Assembly: GCA_016215025.1 (NCBI GenBank)
Contig: JACRMI010000063.1
Location: forward strand, 1-44,190
Reading direction: 5' to 3'
Length of the DNA stretch: 44,190 nt
Source of the DNA: Chloroflexota bacterium
GTDB taxonomy: Bacteria; Chloroflexota; Anaerolineae; UBA4142
The first letter of the stretch is position 1, and every line of letters starts with the position of its first letter. The notes beneath the pieces were generated by a model. The model searched no databases, was not told where the DNA came from, and worked only from the letters and a program-made list of their open reading frames with translations. Shown piece after piece: positions 40,152 through 44,190 of this stretch. A program made the position numbers and the translations under genes.

Positions 40152-41607
40152 CCGTTTGACCACCCGTCTCGTGTTGAGTCACCTGCTCGTCATCGCCATT
40201 TCGATGACGCTGCTCAGCTTTGTTTTGCTCTCGCTCGTGCAAGGATACTTTGAGCAGGCGCTGCAACAGAGTCTGCTCACTCAAGCGCGACTCACGGCGC
40301 AAGCGTTGATCTCATCCGAGACGACGATTACGCAGACGATTACATCGCCCGCGCAGAATGTGCTCCAACAACAGACGAATCAAGTTACCGCTCAAGTCCA
40401 AAACGTTTCCCCAAACTCAACCTCGTTATCCGACGCCACAATTCGATTAGGCACCGAGTTTGATACACGCGTGCGTGTGGTCGATCCGCGCGGCATCGTT
40501 CAAGCCGATAGCGCGAACACTGACCGTGGAAAAAATATCAGCAGCGATCCAATGATTGCTGCAGCGTTGCGTGGACAAGAGCAAACACGTACGCAAAACG
40601 ATTGGATTTTTGTCGCCGTGCCGTTCCGGCGGGGAGAGACGATCATCGGCGCGGTGTACCTTGGACAACCGATGAACGATGTGGCGGCGGTTCTAACTGA
40701 CATGCGCGTACGCTTGCTCGTGTCCGCCGCTGTCTCGCTTGTGCTATCGGCGCTCGTTGGACTAGTACTCGCGCGCGCGATTGCGCGTCCCGTGCGCGAA
40801 CTTACACGCGCGGCGAATCAACTCGCGCAAGGCAAATTCGATTACCCGCTCGACGCGCGTTCAACCGATGAACTCGGCGAACTCGCGCGCGCGTTTCGTT
40901 CGATGAGTCATGATTTGCAACACACGCTTCAAGCCCGTACAGACCTGGTCAGCAACGTCAGCCACGAATTGCGCACGCCGCTCACCGCCATCAAAGGTCT
41001 CGTCGAAACGTTGCGCGACGGTGCGGTCGATGATTTGAATGCGCGCGATAAATTCCTCGCTTCTATCGAAGGCGAAACGGATCGCTTGATTCGACTCGTC
41101 AACGATTTACTCATTCTCTCGCGCGCCGATTCGCACGCCCTCGCGCTTCGTCGCGAATCGTTCGACCTCACCGAGTTGGCTCAATCGTGTGCGGATGAAC
41201 TCGCGCCGCGTCAAGTCAATATTGATGTGAACGGTAAACCAACCCAGGTCTACGCTGACCCGGATCGAATTCGTCAAGTACTGGTCAATCTACTCGACAA
41301 CGCGATTCGCTATTCCCCTGCGGGGGAAACGGTTCGAGTCGATCTCGCATCCAGGCCGACCGAGGTGACCGTATCGATTCAAGATCGCGGTCCCGGCATT
41401 CCGCTCGCCGATCAAGCGCGTGTGTTCGAACGTTTCTATCGCGCGGACAAATCGCGCGCACGCATTCCTTCGATAAGCTCAGGAGGCGGCGCGGGACTGG
41501 GTCTCTCCATCGCACAGACCATCGTTCAAGCGCATGGAGGACACATCGAACTGACCAGCCATGAAGGACAAGGCACGACCGTCCGCTTCACTTTGCCTGC
41601 CGCATAA
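40144..41607 (+). CDS. sensor histidine kinase (PhoR/ResE-like)
   Basis: 487 residues. Two membrane segments (about 10-30 and 183-207) frame an extracytoplasmic sensor with a double-Cache-like feel (VVDPRGIVQADS, VAVPFRRGETIIGAVYLG). Then a HAMP domain (RAIARPVRELTRAANQL), HisKA H-box SNVSHELRTPLTAIKGLVETL, N-box NLLDNAIRYSP, G1 DRGPGIP and G2 GAGLGLSIAQTI. Partner of the preceding regulator through translational coupling. Confidence 0.94.
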   Translation: MLSRLTTRLVLSHLLVIAISMTLLSFVLLSLVQGYFEQALQQSLLTQARLTAQALISSETTITQTITSPAQNVLQQQTNQVTAQVQNVSPNSTSLSDATIRLGTEFDTRVRVVDPRGIVQADSANTDRGKNISSDPMIAAALRGQEQTRTQNDWIFVAVPFRRGETIIGAVYLGQPMNDVAAVLTDMRVRLLVSAAVSLVLSALVGLVLARAIARPVRELTRAANQLAQGKFDYPLDARSTDELGELARAFRSMSHDLQHTLQARTDLVSNVSHELRTPLTAIKGLVETLRDGAVDDLNARDKFLASIEGETDRLIRLVNDLLILSRADSHALALRRESFDLTELAQSCADELAPRQVNIDVNGKPTQVYADPDRIRQVLVNLLDNAIRYSPAGETVRVDLASRPTEVTVSIQDRGPGIPLADQARVFERFYRADKSRARIPSISSGGGAGLGLSIAQTIVQAHGGHIELTSHEGQGTTVRFTLPAA

Positions 41608-41655
41608 TCGCCCCGCAAATATTTCCTCGCTGCCACATCTCTGACACAATCGTCT

Positions 41656-41745
41656 GTTAGTCTTGTAGTCAGATAGTCATAGAGTCGTCTCGTCAATCCA
41701 CAACTCGACTAAGCGACTAACTGACTATTCGACAATTTGACTAAC
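41656..41745. repeat. word-iterated hairpin (AGTC words)
   Basis: GTTAGTCTTGTAGTCAGATAGTC... is answered by ...GACTAAGCGACTAACTGACT...GACTAAC. Outer arms GTTAGTC (41656-41662) and GACTAAC (41739-41745). It ends right at the ribosome site of the SIMPL gene. Confidence 0.75.
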
Positions 41746-41756
41746 GGAGGAAAAAA

Positions 41757-42503
41757 ATGCAAAAGAGTACGTGGTTCGTCATCGTGTTAGCAGTTTGCCT
41801 CATGGCGTTCGTCAATGCACAACCTCTCCAGGCACAAATCCCATCTACAAATCGTACGATCAGCGTAACAGGTGACGCCGAAGTCAAAGTCGCACCGGAC
41901 GAAGTGATTTTGATCCTGGGTGTTGAAACATCGGACAAGAACCTTCAAACGGCAAGACGGCAAAACGACGACCGCATCAAACGCGTGATTGCGCTCACGA
42001 AAGAATTTGGAATCGACCCCAAGCATGTGCAGACGGATCAGATGAGTGTCAATCCGCGTTACAAAAACGGCTATTACACCGATTCGGATTTTCTCGGCTA
42101 TTTTGTGCGCAAGACCGTCGTGATTACGCTCAAAGACATTTCCAAATTTGAAGACCTCTATGCGGCGATGCTGACCGCTGGCGCAAACTATGTGCAAGGC
42201 GTTCAATTTCGCACGACCGACCTGCGCAAATATCGCGATCAAGCGCGCGCGATGGCAATTCAAGCCGCGAAGGAAAAAGCGACAGCGATGGCAGGCGGAC
42301 TCGCGCAAAAAATCGGCGAGCCGCAGACCATTCAGGAAAATTATTCCAACTGGTATTCATGGTACGATGCGCGCGGGGGCGGCTCGATGACGCAGAACGT
42401 TACGCAAAATGTGAGTGGCGGGTCTATTGGCGAACAAGAAACTTTTGCGCCGGGACAAATCTCAGTCAGCGCGCGGGTGACTGTTGTGTTCGGTCTTCAG
42501 TAG
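41757..42503 (+). CDS. SIMPL-domain (DUF541) exported protein
   Basis: 248 residues. Signal peptide (1-24, FVIVLAVCLMAFVNAQPLQA), then the SIMPL domain: RTISVTGDAEVKVAPDEVILILGVET, DDRIKRVIALTKEFGI, DLRKYRDQARAMAIQAAKEKATAMA and ISVSARVTVVFGL. SIMPL proteins are periplasmic or outer-surface proteins often linked to stress; the biochemical role is unknown. GGAGG lies 6 nt before the ATG. It is 11 nt from the PstS-like gene, so the two are likely one operon. Confidence 0.92.
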   Translation: MQKSTWFVIVLAVCLMAFVNAQPLQAQIPSTNRTISVTGDAEVKVAPDEVILILGVETSDKNLQTARRQNDDRIKRVIALTKEFGIDPKHVQTDQMSVNPRYKNGYYTDSDFLGYFVRKTVVITLKDISKFEDLYAAMLTAGANYVQGVQFRTTDLRKYRDQARAMAIQAAKEKATAMAGGLAQKIGEPQTIQENYSNWYSWYDARGGGSMTQNVTQNVSGGSIGEQETFAPGQISVSARVTVVFGLQ

Positions 42504-42514
42504 GAGAAACGATT

Positions 42515-43456
42515 ATGAAAGCGCTACCTTTTATCTTCACACTGTTTCTGTGCGCCTGTGTACCAACAGCAACGCCAACCATCAAACCTGATCTGAATAT
42601 CATCGTACGCGATTATCCGCGGGTTGATGGCTCGACCTCGACCATTCCCTTGCATCGCGTTGTCGCCTGCAAAGCATTTGGCTTGCGCTGTGCTTGGCAA
42701 AAGCCGCCCTTTTCCGAAAGAACCATATCGCCAGACGGAATCCAAAACTTGCGCGCGGGAGGTGACAAGGTATTTCAGGCAACCCAGCATCACGGCACCA
42801 ATCCGGCGTATCTGAACCTGATCGATGGCAAAACCGATCTGATCCTGGTCGCCCGCCCGCCGTCGGAAGATGAATTGAAAGCAGCACGCGAAAAGCGCAT
42901 AGAGTTAGATGTGCGTCCATTCGCGCTCGATGCGTTCGTATTCTTGGCCAACGTGCAAAATCCGGTCGACGATCTCACCATCGAAAATGCACGCGCCATT
43001 TACACCGGCAAATTGACGGATTGGGCAAGTTTGGGTGGCAAGGGAACGATCAAAGCGTACCAGCGTGACCGCAATTCGGGCAGTCAAGAATTGATGGATG
43101 CTTTGGTGATGAAAGGCACGCCGATGATCAAAGCGCCTAACATGATTATCGAAACCATGATGGGCGCGGTCAATGCGATTGGTGGTGACGCGCAAGGCAT
43201 TGGGTATTCGGTCTATTACTATGTGACCTTTATGCTGCCCGACAAGAATGTAAAATTGTTGAGCGTGAATGGAATCAAGCCGACCTCGGACAACATTGCC
43301 AAGCGCGCGTATCCATTGACGGCAGAAGTGTACTTGGTGACGCGCAAGAACATGCCAAGAGAAAGCATGGCGCTGATGCTGCGTGATTGGTTGTTGACCG
43401 AAGAGGGACAGGCAGCAGTGGCAGAGAGTGGCTATGTGCCGCTGACGTTGCCATAG
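42515..43456 (+). CDS. PstS-like substrate-binding lipoprotein
   Basis: 313 residues. Lipoprotein signal with lipobox LCAC (Cys 15). PBP-like fold of the PstS family: YPRVDGSTSTIPLHRVVACKAFG, DLILVARPPSEDELKAA, NARAIYTGKLTDWASLGG, YQRDRNSGSQELMDALVM, GIGYSVYYYV. The start at 42515 follows AGGAGA. No Pst permease or ATPase genes follow, so it may act as an orphan binder or signal to the upstream two-component system. Phosphate is the expected ligand by family; not proven. Confidence 0.88.
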   Translation: MKALPFIFTLFLCACVPTATPTIKPDLNIIVRDYPRVDGSTSTIPLHRVVACKAFGLRCAWQKPPFSERTISPDGIQNLRAGGDKVFQATQHHGTNPAYLNLIDGKTDLILVARPPSEDELKAAREKRIELDVRPFALDAFVFLANVQNPVDDLTIENARAIYTGKLTDWASLGGKGTIKAYQRDRNSGSQELMDALVMKGTPMIKAPNMIIETMMGAVNAIGGDAQGIGYSVYYYVTFMLPDKNVKLLSVNGIKPTSDNIAKRAYPLTAEVYLVTRKNMPRESMALMLRDWLLTEEGQAAVAESGYVPLTLP

Positions 43457-43474
43457 ACCTTTGTTCATCGGTGG

Positions 43475-43509
43475 AACGTGCGACGCATCTTGGAGGTGCG
43501 TCGCACGTT
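43475..43509. repeat. palindrome AACGTGCGACGCA / TGCGTCGCACGTT
   Basis: 13-bp stem after the PstS-like gene, related to the hairpin at 35789-35820 (shared GTGCGACGCA core). The sequence TTATTTG follows; it may stop transcription weakly. Confidence 0.75.
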
Positions 43510-43541
43510 TATTTGTGTTAGAATCAGTTCGGGGAGGCAAC

Positions 43542-43952
43542 ATGCGAATTGCTTTGATCTCTGACATTCACGGTAATTTCATCGCGCTGCAAACTGTGCT
43601 CACCGATATTGAACGAGCGCATATCGATCAAATCGTTTGCTTGGGCGATGTCACCGCCAATGGCCCGCAACCCGTTGAAACGATTCGACGGATAAATGGA
43701 CTAGGATGTTCTGTCGTGCGCGGCAACACTGACGAATGGTTTTTCGTCCCGCAGACGTACGATCCCAATTCGGAAAAAGAGCGCAAGCTGATGGTGATGC
43801 TCGAATGGGCAATGCATAAATTTTTGCCTGACGACATCGAATTCATGCGCTCGTTTCAACCGCGCGTTGAATTGCCTCTCGACAATGGTAACAAGTTGCT
43901 CTGCTTTCATGGCTCGCCACAATCGAATACAGAAGTGATACTTGCGACCTGA
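43542..43952 (+). CDS. calcineurin-like metallophosphoesterase, C-terminally truncated
   Basis: 136 residues. YfcE/MJ0936-type phosphodiesterase: MRIALISDIHGNFIAL (DxH), VCLGDVTANGPQP (GD), VVRGNTDEW (GN[H/T]D) and LLCFHGSP (first of the final His motifs). Family members are about 160-250 aa and continue to a GHTH motif, which is missing here: the frame stops right after NTEVILAT. Downstream sequence looks foreign, so the gene was probably cut by an insertion. GGGGAGG precedes the ATG. An active enzyme is unlikely. Confidence 0.8.
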   Translation: MRIALISDIHGNFIALQTVLTDIERAHIDQIVCLGDVTANGPQPVETIRRINGLGCSVVRGNTDEWFFVPQTYDPNSEKERKLMVMLEWAMHKFLPDDIEFMRSFQPRVELPLDNGNKLLCFHGSPQSNTEVILAT

Positions 43953-44158
43953 TTCCCTTACCAATTTAAGGAAGTAGCAAGGTTGCCCATGTTGAGGCAT
44001 AATTTGGTTGTCTGACGACCAAAGGAGCCCCAAACATGAGCAACAGTTACGAACACTTATCTTAACCAGTTCCACTCCCTGTGAGCGCACCTGTGCCTCC
44101 TGCGAGTAGAATGAGAGGACTCGACTCCAACTCATTCTCACTCCCAGGAGGTGTTTTT
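43953..44158. mobile_element. probable left end of a mobile element
   Basis: 206 nt with no gene of its own. Two hairpins are visible: TTGGT(T)GT / AC(G)ACCAA around 44003-44022 and GAATGAG / CTCATTC around 44110-44137, the latter enclosing a GAGTCGACTC-like core. It begins where the phosphoesterase frame is lost and leads into a new gene with a strong ribosome site. Element type is not established. Confidence 0.4.
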
Positions 44159-44190
44159 ATGCTCGCCGAAATTGAAACATTTGTCAAATG
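44159..44190 (+). CDS. start of a gene cut by the window end (possible integrase)
   Basis: AGGAGGTG followed by ATG at 44159; only MLAEIETFVK is visible. Tyrosine recombinases often open with a similar helix (E-x-F-[LI]-x-W/K), which would fit the mobile-element context, but ten residues cannot prove it. Confidence 0.35.
   Translation, partial: MLAEIETFVK

Noticed and set aside
41656..41745. CRISPR array
   Set aside because: The repeated units are only 7-8 nt, drift from copy to copy, and are mirrored by inverse copies; there are no uniform spacers and no cas genes.

Overview
The window looks like a chromosomal stretch of a Chloroflexota bacterium, probably Anaerolineae-like and probably from a metagenome assembly. 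This is inferred from gene content and style, not from a marker phylogeny. The clues are a SpoVS protein in a non-spore-gene setting next to RNase Y and recA-recX, Pro/Thr/Ser-rich lipoproteins, a secreted protein ending in YLPLILK, a pentapeptide-repeat TIR protein, many small palindromic intergenic repeats, and clear TTGACA/TATAAT promoters. Several genes carry single frameshifts or stops, which may be real decay or assembly error.

Layout. 0-4.5 kb: an N-terminally short NarL-type histidine kinase, a small protein, a frameshifted secreted repeat protein and a PHP-domain phosphoesterase. 4.6-9.1 kb (minus): recA, recX, rny and spoVS, with a strong recA promoter. 9.2-11.9 kb (minus): SH3-CAP lipoprotein, Zn-ribbon Nudix hydrolase and a YhhY-like acetyltransferase. 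12.0-15.1 kb (plus): pentapeptide-repeat TIR protein followed by a winged-helix AAA+ ATPase, ending at a bidirectional terminator. 15.2-24.4 kb (minus): one tightly packed run of B12-binding mutase subunit, meaB, a DUF433/DUF5615 toxin-antitoxin-like pair, a histidine phosphatase, a TPR-cyclophilin, prs and an unusually large secA (1504 aa).

24.5-35.8 kb is a molybdenum/tungsten locus and the most unusual part. A molybdenum-storage-protein homologue (plus) is followed by a DUF134 regulator with a small partner protein, a divergent TiaS-like protein and a truncated ABC ATPase. A long minus-strand series then reads: PadR-PBP fusion regulator, a triple-domain molybdopterin-oxidoreductase-fold lipoprotein, wtpA, wtpB, tupA (fused to the same fold), tupB, tupC. 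Two oxyanion importers (Wtp-type and Tup-type) apparently share one ATPase. The locus is dotted with five copies of a TGTCA...TGACA palindromic repeat. One lies inside the wtpA signal-peptide region and one has replaced the end of an ABC ATPase gene.

35.9-44.2 kb (plus): MFS transporter; a duplicated and interrupted 5' end of an M20 peptidase gene; a DUF4160-DUF2442 pair; the intact M20 peptidase; an OmpR-type response regulator and its kinase; a SIMPL protein; a PstS-like binding protein; and a metallophosphoesterase cut short by what looks like the edge of a mobile element at the window end. No rRNA, tRNA or CRISPR array was seen.
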